Source: Nocardia ignorata NBRC 108230
GTDB taxonomy: Bacteria; Actinomycetota; Actinomycetes; Mycobacteriales; Mycobacteriaceae
NCBI RefSeq assembly: GCF_001612905.1
Contig: NZ_BDBI01000002.1
Location: 496,001-560,000 of the forward strand
Direction of reading: 5' to 3'
Length of the DNA: 64,000 bases
A model generated the notes under the pieces. It was not told the DNA's origin, did not search any database, and was given only the letters and a program-made list of their open reading frames with translations. A program made the translations under genes and the position numbers. Below are positions 43,838 to 53,595 of the stretch, piece after piece. Within the stretch, counting starts at the first letter, position 1. Each line of letters opens with the position of its first letter.

Positions 43838-44176
43838 TTACGACACCCTCCTGCCGATACCCGGTGACCACCGCCTTCACCGGCGTTCAAAAAACTAGCA
43901 CCCCCGCAGCGAGGTGACCCTACTGTGAGGTACGGAACCGGGTCCATTCGCCGTGTTCCAGGCCACAGGGTAGTGTCTGAGACATCAGTCACAGAACCTG
44001 TCGCGGATGCCGCACTCGGCCCACCGAATCGGAACAATGACCACCACCACATTTCGTGACAGGCCACAATCGAGGCGCGGACAGGGGCGCGCTGTAGATC
44101 GCACTGTGCCTGGAGCGTGGTCGGGCAATAATCTGGTGGGCGATCGTTGTCCACGGCGAGACTTCGGAGTAGGACG
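43838..44176. other. divergent intergenic region of the DUF445/DUF4393 module
   Basis: This 339-bp gene-free stretch separates the DUF445 operon from the plus-strand DUF4393 gene. TAATCT at 44129-44134 is a possible -10 for the latter. TGTCTGAGACA (43974-43984) is a perfect 11-bp palindrome. No small gene or RNA is evident. Confidence 0.4.
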
Positions 44177-45049
44177 TTGACAGACGACAGGACCGGACAG
44201 GACCTGGCCCGTGCCGGTACCCGCGCCGTCGAGCGCAGCTCGGATGTCGAGCAGCGACAGATCAGTAACGAAGCCCGCCTGATCCGCGGGGTGTTCCGGG
44301 CGGCCGGACTGGCCGCGGGAACCGCCGTGCGCGGCAGTCAGTGGGCCGTCGGCACCACCTACGAGGTCACCAAGGAGCTGGCGCAGGCCGCGCTCGACGG
44401 TGAGTCGTCCGCCGATATCGCCGAGCGCACCGGCAACGCGCTGCGCTCGATCGCCCGCAGTGCCCTCGGCGTCACCGAGGGTTCGGTGCGCGAGATCGTC
44501 AGCTATGTGCCGACCACCAACGGTTCGGGCCAGCAGTCCCTCGCGGTCGGCCCGTACCTGCGCTCCACCACCACCGAGGAACTGCGCCGCCGCGGTGATG
44601 CGCTGCTGGCCCGCTCGGCCGACGTGTACTTCACCGAGGATGTGCACCCCGCCTACGACCGCATCCTCGACGAGATCGCCCCCGACGAGGCCCGCATCCT
44701 GCGGTTCATGGCCCTCAACGGACCTCAGCCCGCTGTCGACGTGCGGACCAACCGCCCGCTCGGCATCGGCTCGGAACTGGTGCAGGGCGACCTCACCTCG
44801 GTGCCCGAACAGGCAGGCGTGCGCTATCCCGACCGGGCCCGTTCCTACCTCATCAACCTCAACCGCCTCGGTCTCACCCTTACCTCCGACGACCCGGTGG
44901 TGCTGAGCCGCTACATGGTGCTCGAGGTGCAGCCGGTCGTCGAGGAGGCGCTCAAGAAGGCCGGGCGCGCGCCGAAGATCGTGCGCAAGAGCCTTCGCCT
45001 CTCGGAATTCGGCGAGGACTTCTGCCGCACCTGCTTCACCATCGGCTAG
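44177..45049 (+). CDS. DUF4393 (Abi-alpha) family protein, paralogue
   Basis: 290 residues from TTG 44177, supported by GGAGTAGGA upstream; an in-frame TTG at 44147 is possible. The core IAPDEARILRFMALNGPQPAV near residue 172 and the ending LRLSEFGEDFCRTCF match the protein at 41688, with the same spacing to the C-terminus. The N-terminal part has the helical 'AAGTAVRGSQWAVGTTYEVTKEL' segment. The gene is divergent from the DUF445-DUF4393 pair, so two paralogues flank one membrane protein. Function is unknown. Confidence 0.75.
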   Translation: MTDDRTGQDLARAGTRAVERSSDVEQRQISNEARLIRGVFRAAGLAAGTAVRGSQWAVGTTYEVTKELAQAALDGESSADIAERTGNALRSIARSALGVTEGSVREIVSYVPTTNGSGQQSLAVGPYLRSTTTEELRRRGDALLARSADVYFTEDVHPAYDRILDEIAPDEARILRFMALNGPQPAVDVRTNRPLGIGSELVQGDLTSVPEQAGVRYPDRARSYLINLNRLGLTLTSDDPVVLSRYMVLEVQPVVEEALKKAGRAPKIVRKSLRLSEFGEDFCRTCFTIG

Positions 45050-45207
45050 CCCAGACAGTCCGGAGCCCGAGCGGGCGCAGGTCACACTCCGGTTTCGACA
45101 GGGGTAGCGATCGGGTACAGATCCGCCTCGCGTGGGCCATCCGGTGGGATCGTGGAGGCATGGAGCAAGGGCCCGGGTCTGTGAACGCGCGCGTCGAGGA
45201 GGTCGAT

Positions 45208-45843
45208 GTGCGTCGTGAACGCTCAGGGCCGCTGTTACCCGGGGCGGAGGAGCCGTTGGTCGCCGGGCACGGGACGGACAGTGTGATCGCCGACGACGAA
45301 CAGCCCGCCGCCGCGCCACCCGAGCAACCGAAGCCGCGCCCACCCGAGCACCCCGACGACGTCACCGCGATCAGCAGACTCAAATTCCGCTACCTGCGCA
45401 CGCTGGACACCAAGTCCTGGGACGAGTTCGCCGACACCCTCGTGCCCGAGGCCACGGCGACCTACAGCGAATACCTGCAGTTCGAGTCGCGCGAGGCCTT
45501 CCTCGCCTTCCTGCGCAACACCCTCGGCCCGCACGTCATCACCGAGCACCGGTGCGACCACCCCGAGATCGACGTCGACGGCGACACCGCCACGGGCACC
45601 TGGTATCTCGCCGACACCGTGCTCATCCCCGAACACAACATGTGCCTGCACGGCGCCGCGTTCTACACCGACCGCTACGTGCGCTGCGACGACGGTTACT
45701 GGCGCATCGCGCACACCGGCTACGAACGCACCTACGAGGTGGTCCTCTCGCTCAGCGACCTGCCGAGCCTGCGGCTGACCGCGAGCCGCTGGGGCATGAT
45801 CTCCCAGGACGTTTCCCGGGTGGAACGCGAACCGGAGGAGTAG
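45208..45843 (+). CDS. SnoaL-like (NTF2 fold) protein with disordered N-terminus
   Basis: 211 residues from GTG 45208, chosen because GAGGAGG lies five bases upstream; ATG 45160 is an alternative adding 16 residues. The first 55 residues are Pro/Glu-rich. The rest is a cone-shaped NTF2-like domain of the SnoaL_4 group: DVTAISRLKFRYLRTLDTKSW, HHV-type positions in VITEHRCDHPEID, TWYLADTVLIPEHN and YVRCDDGYWRIAHTGYER. Relatives include bile-acid 7-alpha-dehydratase and steroid isomerases, but no specific substrate can be assigned. It ends 21 bp from the convergent prfC. Confidence 0.75.
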   Translation: MRRERSGPLLPGAEEPLVAGHGTDSVIADDEQPAAAPPEQPKPRPPEHPDDVTAISRLKFRYLRTLDTKSWDEFADTLVPEATATYSEYLQFESREAFLAFLRNTLGPHVITEHRCDHPEIDVDGDTATGTWYLADTVLIPEHNMCLHGAAFYTDRYVRCDDGYWRIAHTGYERTYEVVLSLSDLPSLRLTASRWGMISQDVSRVEREPEE

Positions 45844-45864
45844 CCGCCCTCCCGGCCCAGACAG

Positions 45865-47505
45865 CTAGTCGGCCGTGGCCACCAGCGGCTCTAGGGTGAG
45901 ATCCGGGTGTTCCTTCTCGATGTACTGCAGCCGCCACTTGTCGCTGAACAGGGCGAGGATCGCGCCGTCGGTGCGGGTGAACACCTCGACTCCGCGCTGG
46001 CGGTCCAGCTCCGGCGCCGACTCGGCATCGGTGCGCCTGGCCAGGGTGTAGGCGAGGAAGTCGAGCTGGGTCTCGACATTGAACTCGGCCTGCATACGGG
46101 CGGTGACCACCTCGAACTGCATGGGTCCGACGGCGGCGAGCACGGGCGAGGCGTCGCCGCGCGCGTCGTTGCGCAGCACCTGGACGACGCCCTCGGAATC
46201 GAGCTGGTCGATGGCCTTGCGGAACTGCTTGTACTTGCCCGCGCTCTGGGCGCGCAGCGTCGCGAAGTGCTCGGGCGCGAAGCTGGGGATCGGCGGGAAC
46301 TCGACCTTCTTGTCCACGAACAGGGTGTGCCCCGGTGCCAGGGCGGTCGCGTTCACCAAGCCGACCACGTCGCCGGGGTAGGCGGTGTCGACGGTGGTGC
46401 GTTCGCGGCCGAACACCGTGAGCGCGTACTTCGTCGCGAAGGGGCGACCGGTCTGGGCGTGCGTCACGACCATGCCGCGTTCGAACTCACCCGAGACTAT
46501 GCGCATGAAGGCCAACCGGTCGCGGTGGGCGGTGTCCATGCCGGCCTGGACCTTGAACACCACCGCGCTGAACGGGTCACGCGTCTCGCGGGCTTTGCCG
46601 TTCACATCGGCGCGCGGGCCGGGTGCCGGCGCCAGCGCGACGAGGGTCTCGAGCAATTGGCGCACACCGAAATTCAGCATCGCCGAGGCGTAGATGACCG
46701 GCGAGGTCTGCCCGGCGAGGAACAGTTCCTGATCGTGGTCCTGCCCGGTGGCCGAGAGCAGTTCGCTCTCCTCGGCGGCGGTGGTCCACGCCTCGCCCTC
46801 GCGCGCCTCCGCCTCGGCGGGCGTCAGCGATTCCTCGGGGGCGATCGTCGCGCCACCGGCGGTGCGGGTGAAGTGGATGTACTCGGTCGCCTCGCCCTCG
46901 GGGCCGCGGCGCAGCAGGCCGCGGAAGTCGCCCGCGATACCGACCGGGAGGAACAGGGGAGTCGGGGTGAGGCCGATACGCTCGCTGATCTCGTCGAGCA
47001 GTTCCAGCGGCGCCTGGCCCGGACGGTCCCATTTGTTGATCACCGTGATCACCGGGATGCCACGGTGCCGACACACCTGGAACAGCTTGAGCGTCTGCGG
47101 CTCGAGGCCCTTGGCGGCGTCGATCAGCATCACCGCGGCGTCGACGGCGGTGAGCACCCGGTAGGTGTCCTCGGAGAAATCGGAGTGACCGGGCGTATCG
47201 ACGAGATTGATGACACTGTCGACATCCGAACCGGCCGCACGGTAATTGAACTGCAGCGCGGTCGAACTCACGGAGATACCGCGAGCCTTCTCCATTTCCA
47301 TCCAGTCCGACACGGTCGACTTGCGACCGGCCTTACCGTGGATGGCGCCCGCCTCGGAAATCATCTTCGCGTGCAGGGCCAGCGCCTCGGTGAGCGTCGA
47401 CTTACCCGCGTCGGGGTGCGAGATCACGGCGAACGTGCGGCGACGGGCCACCTCGGCGGGCAATCCGCGCGGAGTGGGGACGGCGCCTTCTCCGGACTCG
47501 GTCAA
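45865..47505 (-). CDS. prfC: peptide chain release factor 3
   Basis: 546 residues, near the usual 530. Translation GTPase with P-loop SHPDAGKSTL near residue 31, switch regions KSTVSDWMEMEKARGISV and VDTPGHSDFSEDTYR, and NKWD-type base recognition (TVINKWDRPG). It then has the RF3-specific domains ending in RLQYIEKEHPDLTLEP. RF3 recycles RF1/RF2 after termination. The start is TTG 47505 with GAGAGG seven bases upstream; no ATG or GTG lies close to the conserved N-terminus. It is divergent from rplY across 321 bp. Confidence 0.95.
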   Translation of the reverse strand: MTESGEGAVPTPRGLPAEVARRRTFAVISHPDAGKSTLTEALALHAKMISEAGAIHGKAGRKSTVSDWMEMEKARGISVSSTALQFNYRAAGSDVDSVINLVDTPGHSDFSEDTYRVLTAVDAAVMLIDAAKGLEPQTLKLFQVCRHRGIPVITVINKWDRPGQAPLELLDEISERIGLTPTPLFLPVGIAGDFRGLLRRGPEGEATEYIHFTRTAGGATIAPEESLTPAEAEAREGEAWTTAAEESELLSATGQDHDQELFLAGQTSPVIYASAMLNFGVRQLLETLVALAPAPGPRADVNGKARETRDPFSAVVFKVQAGMDTAHRDRLAFMRIVSGEFERGMVVTHAQTGRPFATKYALTVFGRERTTVDTAYPGDVVGLVNATALAPGHTLFVDKKVEFPPIPSFAPEHFATLRAQSAGKYKQFRKAIDQLDSEGVVQVLRNDARGDASPVLAAVGPMQFEVVTARMQAEFNVETQLDFLAYTLARRTDAESAPELDRQRGVEVFTRTDGAILALFSDKWRLQYIEKEHPDLTLEPLVATAD

Positions 47506-47826
47506 GACAGAACCTCTCGCAGTGGTCGGCAACCAATCGAGTTTATTGGAGCGCCGGCGCGCTCGAGGTCGCGGCCCCTCCTCGGGGTCGGGGCGTGGGG
47601 GCTGGGAGTTCGAAGCTGGAGCGGTTTCAGGTCGGCCGATCGGGTGCGGTATGGTGGTCGGGTTGTCTCGGCGAGGGTGAGTCGCACCCCGTGTGCTCAC
47701 CGTGATCGACGCGGCTCGGCCTTCCCGGTCGTCCTCGTTCGTTCTTCGTCCGACGAGCAGACCACCCGACCCCGGTAGATGGGTCGCCCTTGACCAGCCC
47801 GGAAGAGCCGTAGGAGCGCATCAGTC
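47506..47826. other. prfC-rplY divergent intergenic region
   Basis: No gene is seen in these 321 bp. TATGGT at 47650-47655 is a possible -10 reading toward rplY, which would give it a long leader of about 165 nt. The leader contains short self-complementary pieces but no riboswitch I can recognise. Confidence 0.4.
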
Positions 47827-48441
47827 ATGTCCGACGTGAACCAGATCGAAGCCGCCGTCCGTACCGAATTCGGTAAGGGCGCCGCTCGCCGTACCCGTCG
47901 CGACGGCAACGTGCCCGCCGTGCTGTACGGCCACCAGTCCGAGCCGCAGCACCTGTCGCTGGACGCCAAGGCCTTCGCCGCCATCCTGCGTCTGCACGGC
48001 ACCAACGCCATCCTGAGCCTGAAGATCGACGGCAAGGAGCAGCTGGCGATGACCAAGTCGGTCGTCGTCCACCCGATCCGCCGCTACATCGAGCACGCCG
48101 ACCTGCTGATCGTCAAGCGTGGCGAGCGCGTCGTCGCCGACGTCAACGTCGTCGTCACCGGCGATGCCGCCGCGGGCACCCTGGTCACCCAGGAACTCAA
48201 CAGCCTGTCGATCGAGGCCGACGCGATGAACCTGCCCGAGAGCATCGAGGTCTCGGTCGAGGGCGTCGAGGCGGGCACCCAGATCCAGGCGGGCGACATC
48301 GCGCTGCCCAAGGGCGTCACCCTGGCCGGCGAGCCGGAGATCCTGGTCGTCAACGTGATCCAGGCGCCGTCGGCCGCTCAGCTCGACGACGAGGGTGAAG
48401 GCGCCGCCGCCGCGGGCGACACCCCCGAAGAGACCGAGTAA
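47827..48441 (+). CDS. rplY: 50S ribosomal protein L25, long (Ctc/TL5) form
   Basis: 204 residues. The N-terminal 5S-rRNA-binding domain ([21 protein letters not shown], ..VLYGH) is followed by the beta-rich C-terminal domain of the general-stress form ([33 protein letters not shown]). The tail is acidic ([18 protein letters not shown]). It binds 5S rRNA in the large subunit. It is followed by pth after 20 bp, the usual actinobacterial pair. Its leader is unusually long. Confidence 0.96.
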   Translation: MSDVNQIEAAVRTEFGKGAARRTRRDGNVPAVLYGHQSEPQHLSLDAKAFAAILRLHGTNAILSLKIDGKEQLAMTKSVVVHPIRRYIEHADLLIVKRGERVVADVNVVVTGDAAAGTLVTQELNSLSIEADAMNLPESIEVSVEGVEAGTQIQAGDIALPKGVTLAGEPEILVVNVIQAPSAAQLDDEGEGAAAAGDTPEETE

Positions 48442-48461
48442 GACGCTCCACGGTTCGGCCG

Positions 48462-49040
48462 ATGACCGAATCCTCCGGGCCCGCACTCGTGGTGGGGCTG
48501 GGTAACCCCGGCCCCGAATACGAGCGCACCCGCCACAATGTGGGCTTCCTGGTCGCCGACGTGCTCGCCGAGCGCGTCGGCGGCCGTTTTGCCGTGCACA
48601 AGAAGTCCGGCGCCGATCTGCTGCAGGCCCGCCTCGACGGCCGCCAGGTTCTCATCGCCAAACCGCGCACCTATATGAATCTGTCCGGGCGTCCGGTGGC
48701 GGCGCTGGCGAAGTTCTTCTCGGTGCCCGTCGACCAGGTGATCGTGGTGCACGACGAATTGGATCTGCCGTTCGGGACGATCCGGCTCAAGCAAGGTGGC
48801 GGCGAAGGCGGCCACAACGGCCTGCGGTCCATTTCCCAGGCGCTCACCACCAAGGACTACCTGCGCACCCGGATCGGCATCAGCCGTCCGCCTGGTCGTC
48901 AGGATCCGGCTGATTATGTGCTCAAGCCGTTCTCGGCCCCCGAACGCAAAGAAGTGCCGGTGATCGTGGAGCAGGCCGCCGATGCGGTGGAGCTGTTGCT
49001 GAAGGCCGGTTTGGAAACCGCCCAGAACCAGCTGCACTAG
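48462..49040 (+). CDS. pth: peptidyl-tRNA hydrolase
   Basis: 192 residues, the standard size. The family motifs are intact: [18 protein letters not shown], with the catalytic His in RHN near residue 27; [10 protein letters not shown] near 68; [11 protein letters not shown] near 97; and [13 protein letters not shown] near 113. It frees tRNA from stalled peptidyl-tRNA and is essential in most bacteria. It shares a transcript with rplY. The strong hairpin 14 bp after the stop ends the unit. Confidence 0.97.
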   Translation: MTESSGPALVVGLGNPGPEYERTRHNVGFLVADVLAERVGGRFAVHKKSGADLLQARLDGRQVLIAKPRTYMNLSGRPVAALAKFFSVPVDQVIVVHDELDLPFGTIRLKQGGGEGGHNGLRSISQALTTKDYLRTRIGISRPPGRQDPADYVLKPFSAPERKEVPVIVEQAADAVELLLKAGLETAQNQLH

Positions 49041-49053
49041 CGAACTTTCGACA

Positions 49054-49085
49054 ACGGGCCCTCCCCGGCTACGGGGAGGGCCCGT
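49054..49085. terminator. bidirectional terminator between pth and pks16
   Basis: ACGGGCCCTCCCC (49054-49066) and GGGGAGGGCCCGT (49073-49085) are perfect 13-bp arms around a 6-base loop, midway between two convergent stop codons. No U-tract is present. Confidence 0.85.
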
Positions 49086-49090
49086 CGGCG

Positions 49091-50734
49091 TCAGCGGAGG
49101 TGGGCCGCCGTAGCTGTGCGGCGGAGCTTTCCCGAAGAGGTCTTCGGGAGGGCGCCGGGGCCGAGAATGGCTACGGTGCGGGGGCGGGCGCCTACCTCGG
49201 CGAAGACCTCGTGGACTATCTCACGTTCGATGCGTTTCACCTCGTCGGGGACCTGGTAGTCGTTGGATTCGACTACCACGGCGAAGCTTTCGCGTTTCTC
49301 GCCCGCGTCGAGGCGCACAGCCACGGCATTGCCGGGACGAACTCCCTGCACGCGCAGGGCGGCGCGTTCGATGTCGGTGGGGTAGATGTTGCGGCCGCCC
49401 ATGATGATGACGTCCTTCATGCGGCCGCACACCACGATGAGGCCGTCGTCGGTGAAGTAGCCGATGTCGCCGGTGTCGAGCCAGCCGTCGGCGTCCTGGG
49501 CGGGACGGAACCCGTCGACGGTGACGTAGCCTGAAGTGACGGCGGGGCCACGCAATTCGATGACGCCCACCGAGCGCACCGGCAGCGGCTGACGCTCGTC
49601 GTCGACCACCCGGCCCTCGAGATCGTCGACCAGGTGGCCGAGGGTCGGCAGTTTGCGCGGCGTGCCGTGATGGCCGTCCTCGGCGACGGGCACCGCCTTG
49701 CCGACGGCCTCGAGCAGATCCGCGTCGACGATATCGAGCACCATGCCGTGACCGGGATCGGGAATCGACACGGCGAGGGTGGTTTCGGCCATGCCGTAGA
49801 CGGGGGTGAGGGCGGACGGGTTGAGGCCGAACTGTTTTCCGGCCTCGGCCAGGGCCGTCATGGTTTCGGGGTCGACCGGTTCGGCGCCGTTCCACATGTA
49901 GCGCACGCTCGACAGGTCCATGCTGCCCGGTTCGGCCTGCCGCAGTCGGCGCGCCAGCAGCGAATACGCGAAGTTCGGTGCGGCCGTGACGGTCCCGCGA
50001 TACTTGGCGATGAGTTCGGCCCACAGCAGCGGCCTGGCCAGGAAGTCGAGCGGCGTCACGCACACCACCTCGGCGCCGAACTGCATGGGCACACTGAGGA
50101 ATCCGACCATGCCCATGTCGTGGAACAGCGGCAGCCAGCTGACCATCACGTCGTCGTCGGTCTGGAACTTGACGCGATTGAACATCGCGTAGGCGTTGAC
50201 GTAGAAGTTGCCGTGGGTGATGCGCACGGCCTTCGGCGAGCCCGTCGACCCGGAGGTGAGCTGCTGCAGGGCGATATCGGCCTCGGTGGTCGGCACCGGA
50301 TCGGAGTCGGCGCCCTCGGCCAGGTCCGCCACCCGGACCACGGTGATCCCGCGCTCCCGCAGCACCGGTTCGGCGGCGGCGAACGGCTCGCCGAGCACGA
50401 CGGCCTTCGCCTCGATCATGTTCAGGACGGTCTCGGTGTCGCGCACCCAGACCGCGAGGTCGGTGCGTGGCGTCGGCTGGTGCAGCATCGTGATCGAGGC
50501 GCCACGCATCCAGATCCCTTGGCACACAGGGGCGATGTCGACCGGCAACCCGGCGAGCACACCCACGGCATCGCCGTGCCCGATCCCGGCGGCCGCGAGA
50601 CCGCCCGCCATCCGCCGCGCCTGGCGATGGATTTCCCCCCAGGTCTGCCGAAGCGGTGCCTCGGGTTCTCCGGTGACCAGCCCACGCGGGCTGGACAGCG
50701 CTGTGGCAAACATTTCGTCGGTGAACCTGCTCAA
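49091..50734 (-). CDS. pks16: acyl-CoA synthetase/fatty acyl-AMP ligase, Pks16-like
   Basis: 547 residues. Adenylate-forming enzyme: P-loop [20 protein letters not shown] near residue 165, [10 protein letters not shown] near 300, [19 protein letters not shown] near 425 and the C-terminal Lys in [11 protein letters not shown]. The N-terminus MSRFTDEMF and the whole layout agree with what I recall of mycobacterial Rv1013 (annotated pks16, though it is not a polyketide synthase). It should activate a fatty acid as acyl-AMP; whether CoA or a carrier protein is the acceptor is not visible. The position between ispE/pth-type neighbours is conserved. Confidence 0.88.
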   Translation of the reverse strand: MSRFTDEMFATALSSPRGLVTGEPEAPLRQTWGEIHRQARRMAGGLAAAGIGHGDAVGVLAGLPVDIAPVCQGIWMRGASITMLHQPTPRTDLAVWVRDTETVLNMIEAKAVVLGEPFAAAEPVLRERGITVVRVADLAEGADSDPVPTTEADIALQQLTSGSTGSPKAVRITHGNFYVNAYAMFNRVKFQTDDDVMVSWLPLFHDMGMVGFLSVPMQFGAEVVCVTPLDFLARPLLWAELIAKYRGTVTAAPNFAYSLLARRLRQAEPGSMDLSSVRYMWNGAEPVDPETMTALAEAGKQFGLNPSALTPVYGMAETTLAVSIPDPGHGMVLDIVDADLLEAVGKAVPVAEDGHHGTPRKLPTLGHLVDDLEGRVVDDERQPLPVRSVGVIELRGPAVTSGYVTVDGFRPAQDADGWLDTGDIGYFTDDGLIVVCGRMKDVIIMGGRNIYPTDIERAALRVQGVRPGNAVAVRLDAGEKRESFAVVVESNDYQVPDEVKRIEREIVHEVFAEVGARPRTVAILGPGALPKTSSGKLRRTATAAHLR

Positions 50735-50926
50735 CGTCGGACTCCCTTTACGCCAACGATCGGTTACGGCCGTGCTCCCAACAGATCCCGCCCCGTGATT
50801 CCGGTGTTAACCCCAATTGCCCCCGGGCACCCCTGTGTGAACACGATAGCCGCTGCCTCCGACTGCTCTGGCCACACCGGGGCAATTGCCTGCCGGAGGC
50901 AGCGGGCCGAACGCGTGAACCGCCGG

Positions 50927-52108
50927 TCAGCGCTGTGTCAGGGTTGCCAAGGTCGCGACGAAACGGTCGAGATCGGAGCGGTTGACGAAGTAGTGCGGTG
51001 AGGCGCGCAGGATGGCGGGCAGCGCGCGCTCGGTCATGTCGAGCAGCGCCGAGGTGGCGCGGCTGACGGTGACGGTGACGGCGTGCTCGGCGAGCCGGTC
51101 ACGCAGCTGATCCGGATCGTGGCCGTCGACGGTGAACGAGACGATGCCGCTGTGCTCGGTCCCCAGATCGCGCACGGTGACGCCGGGCAGGTCGGCCATG
51201 GCTTCGCGCAGGTATTCCGCGCCCGCGGCCACCGCCGCGTAGGCCTCGTCGGGGCCGAGTTCGAGCAGGTAATCCACGGCGGCGCCGAGGCCGAGGCGGG
51301 CGGCCACATCGCACTCCCAGAACTCGAAGCGCTGGGCGCCGTCGGCGAGGCGGTAGTCGGTGGGGCCGGTCCAGGTGGCGCTGTGCAGGTCGAGGCGGGC
51401 GGGTTCCATCGTGTGCGCCAGTTCGTTACGCACGTAAAGGAATCCGGTGCCGCGCGGGCCACGCAACCACTTGCGCCCGGTGGCGGAAAGAGCGTCGACA
51501 CCGAGTTCGATCACATCGATCGGCAGTTGGCCGATCGATTGGCAGGCATCGAGCAGCACGATCGCACCGGCTTGTTTCGCGATGCGGGTCGCCTCCGCGA
51601 CCGGGTTCACCAGGCCGCCATTGGTCGGCGCGTGCTGCAGCGAGACCAGGCGGACGCGCTCGTCGAGCATGTTCGCCAGGGCGGCGGTGTCGAGTCGGCC
51701 GGTGTCGTCGCTGGGAATGCGCTCGACCACCGCGCCGGTGGCGGCGGCGCGCTGCAGCGCGGCGATGGCATTGCTCGCGTAGTCGGCGCCGGAGATCAGC
51801 ACGCGGTCGCCGGGGCGCAGCGGCACCGAGTAGGCGAAATCGGCCCATGACCTGGTGGCGCTGTCGCTGAGCGCGATGGTGTCGGGGGTGGCGCCGATCA
51901 GGGTGGCGATGGAGGTCTTCACGGCGGCGAGGTCGTCGAATCGTTCGTTTGCCGCACGGTAGCCACCGATGTCGGCTTCGCGACGGAGATGGGCGATCAC
52001 GGTGTCGGTGACGATGCGCGGCGGCAGGGACGAGCCCGCGCTGTCGAGGAAGACCTTGCCGTCGGCAAGGCCCGGGGTGGCGGCGGTAATGGCGGCGAAA
52101 TCCAGCAT
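50927..52108 (-). CDS. egtE: ergothioneine biosynthesis PLP-dependent C-S lyase EgtE
   Basis: 393 residues. Class V aminotransferase fold: FLDSAGSSLPPRIV near residue 20, LDACQSIGQLPIDV (PLP-binding Asp) near 190 and the Schiff-base Lys in SATGRKWLRGPRGTGF near 215. In ergothioneine synthesis EgtE cleaves the hercynylcysteine sulfoxide to give the thiol. The family also includes cysteine desulfurases, but direct adjacency to egtABCD makes EgtE likely. It is divergent from egtA, whereas in mycobacteria egtE is the last gene of one egtABCDE run. The two starts are 123 bp apart. Confidence 0.85.
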   Translation of the reverse strand: MLDFAAITAATPGLADGKVFLDSAGSSLPPRIVTDTVIAHLRREADIGGYRAANERFDDLAAVKTSIATLIGATPDTIALSDSATRSWADFAYSVPLRPGDRVLISGADYASNAIAALQRAAATGAVVERIPSDDTGRLDTAALANMLDERVRLVSLQHAPTNGGLVNPVAEATRIAKQAGAIVLLDACQSIGQLPIDVIELGVDALSATGRKWLRGPRGTGFLYVRNELAHTMEPARLDLHSATWTGPTDYRLADGAQRFEFWECDVAARLGLGAAVDYLLELGPDEAYAAVAAGAEYLREAMADLPGVTVRDLGTEHSGIVSFTVDGHDPDQLRDRLAEHAVTVTVSRATSALLDMTERALPAILRASPHYFVNRSDLDRFVATLATLTQR

Positions 52109-52231
52109 GGCGACGACCCTAACGCCGATCGGTGTTCGGCTTCTCGACACTTTTTCTGTCGGTGGCCCTCGCTACCCTGGAATGAACGACATGCGCCGAG
52201 CCCCGGCGGCGCTCACCACGTGGAGGTTGGC

Positions 52232-53509
52232 ATGGCGGTCACCCTGGAACGTTCCTCCTGGCCGGATTCCGCCTGCGACCAGGGCGAATTGTCGTCGCGG
52301 GCGGCGGCTGAGGCCTATGTGGGCGGGGTCTGTTTCAAGCTCGGGCCACCCACGCTGATCGGTGCCGAACTCGAATGGCTCACCGCCGGACCCACCGGCG
52401 CCCGACCCTCGCTCGACCAGCTCTGCTCGGCCCTCGGGCCACATGCTCCGACCTCCCTCGCCCCTGCCTCACCCGCGCTTCCCCTGCCCGGTGGAAGCGC
52501 GGTGACCATCGAACCCGGTGGTCAGATCGAACTCTCCAGCGCACCTTTCGCCGATCCGGCGGAGCTCACGCGGAATCTGCGGGCAGATGCGGCCCGTTTG
52601 CGGGACTTGCTCGCCACCAGGGAAATCACCGTCACCGCCGCGTCCGCTGACGCGCACCGTCCGGCTGAGCGGCTCCTTCGCTTGCCCCGATACGCGGCGA
52701 TGGAACGCGCGTTCGCCGGCATCGGCCCCTTCGGCGGCCTGATGATGTGCAATACCGCCGCCACCCAGGTCAGCGTCGACGCGGGCGCCGACCCGGCCGA
52801 GGTGCGCGCCCGCTGGACCGCGCTCTACGTGCTCGGGCCCGCGCTGATCGCGGCGTTCGCCTGCTCGCCCACCTTGCACGGAATACCGTGCGGGGAGTGG
52901 GTTTCCCAGCGTATGCGCACTTGGTTGCGCCTCGACCCGGCCCGGACCAGGCCGCCGGTATCCGACTGGGCCGACCCGATCACCGCCTACGCGCGCTGGG
53001 CGCTCGACGTTCCACTGCTGTGCGTGCGCTGCACCGAACCCGACGCCGACTGGTCGCCCCCGCCCGGTGCGACCTTCGCCGACTGGCTCTCGGGCGCACT
53101 CGACGACGAGGTCGGCCGCCGCCCCACCCGCGCGGACCTCGACTATCACCTCACCACCCTGTTTCCGCCGGTTCGGGCCTCGGGACACCTCGAGGTGCGC
53201 TATCTCGACACCCAGCCGGGCGATACCTGGACCACCCCGATCCACCTGTTCGACGCCCTGCTCTCGACACCCGAGGTGGTCGCCGAGGCAACAGCTCTCG
53301 CGGCCCCGGTCGCGGGGGAGTGGACCACAGCGGCGCGCCACGGGCTGCTCGACCCGCAGATGCGCCAGGTGGTGGTGGACGTGCTCGAACTGGCGGCACA
53401 GCATGCCAGAACACCCGCCGCTGCACAGGAATTGGCCGACGCGGCGCGTCGATGTCGCTTGGCACTCAGCCCCTCGGACCAGCTGGAGAGCTCGGAGGGT
53501 TCGCGATGA
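52232..53509 (+). CDS. egtA: glutamate-cysteine ligase EgtA
   Basis: 425 residues. GCS2-type ATP-grasp-like ligase: GAELEWLTAG near residue 47, a conserved EPGGQIELSSAP segment near 92 (glutamate/ATP site), MMCNTAATQVSVDAG near 170 and SGHLEVRYLDTQPGD near 310. EgtA makes gamma-glutamylcysteine, the sulfur donor for EgtB. GGAGG six bases before ATG 52232 fixes the start. Its stop overlaps the start of a 29-codon micro-ORF (ATGA), which in turn overlaps egtB. Confidence 0.93.
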   Translation: MAVTLERSSWPDSACDQGELSSRAAAEAYVGGVCFKLGPPTLIGAELEWLTAGPTGARPSLDQLCSALGPHAPTSLAPASPALPLPGGSAVTIEPGGQIELSSAPFADPAELTRNLRADAARLRDLLATREITVTAASADAHRPAERLLRLPRYAAMERAFAGIGPFGGLMMCNTAATQVSVDAGADPAEVRARWTALYVLGPALIAAFACSPTLHGIPCGEWVSQRMRTWLRLDPARTRPPVSDWADPITAYARWALDVPLLCVRCTEPDADWSPPPGATFADWLSGALDDEVGRRPTRADLDYHLTTLFPPVRASGHLEVRYLDTQPGDTWTTPIHLFDALLSTPEVVAEATALAAPVAGEWTTAARHGLLDPQMRQVVVDVLELAAQHARTPAAAQELADAARRCRLALSPSDQLESSEGSR

Positions 53510-53595
53510 ATCGACGCCGCGCGCCCGATGGCCCGACCCCGCTTGCCGCTGTGAAGATCCCTGTCGCCCAGCCTCACTCGGAGATCCGCTCGTGA
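53506..53595 (+). CDS. 29-residue micro-ORF linking egtA and egtB
   Basis: ATG 53506 overlaps the egtA stop (ATGA), and its TGA (53593-53595) overlaps the egtB start (GTGA). The 82-bp gap between egtA and egtB is thus bridged by a frame with coupling signals at both ends. The peptide begins MNRRRAPDG and is basic. It could be a real small protein or a device to carry ribosomes to egtB. No family is recognised. Confidence 0.5.
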   Translation: MNRRRAPDGPTPLAAVKIPVAQPHSEIRS

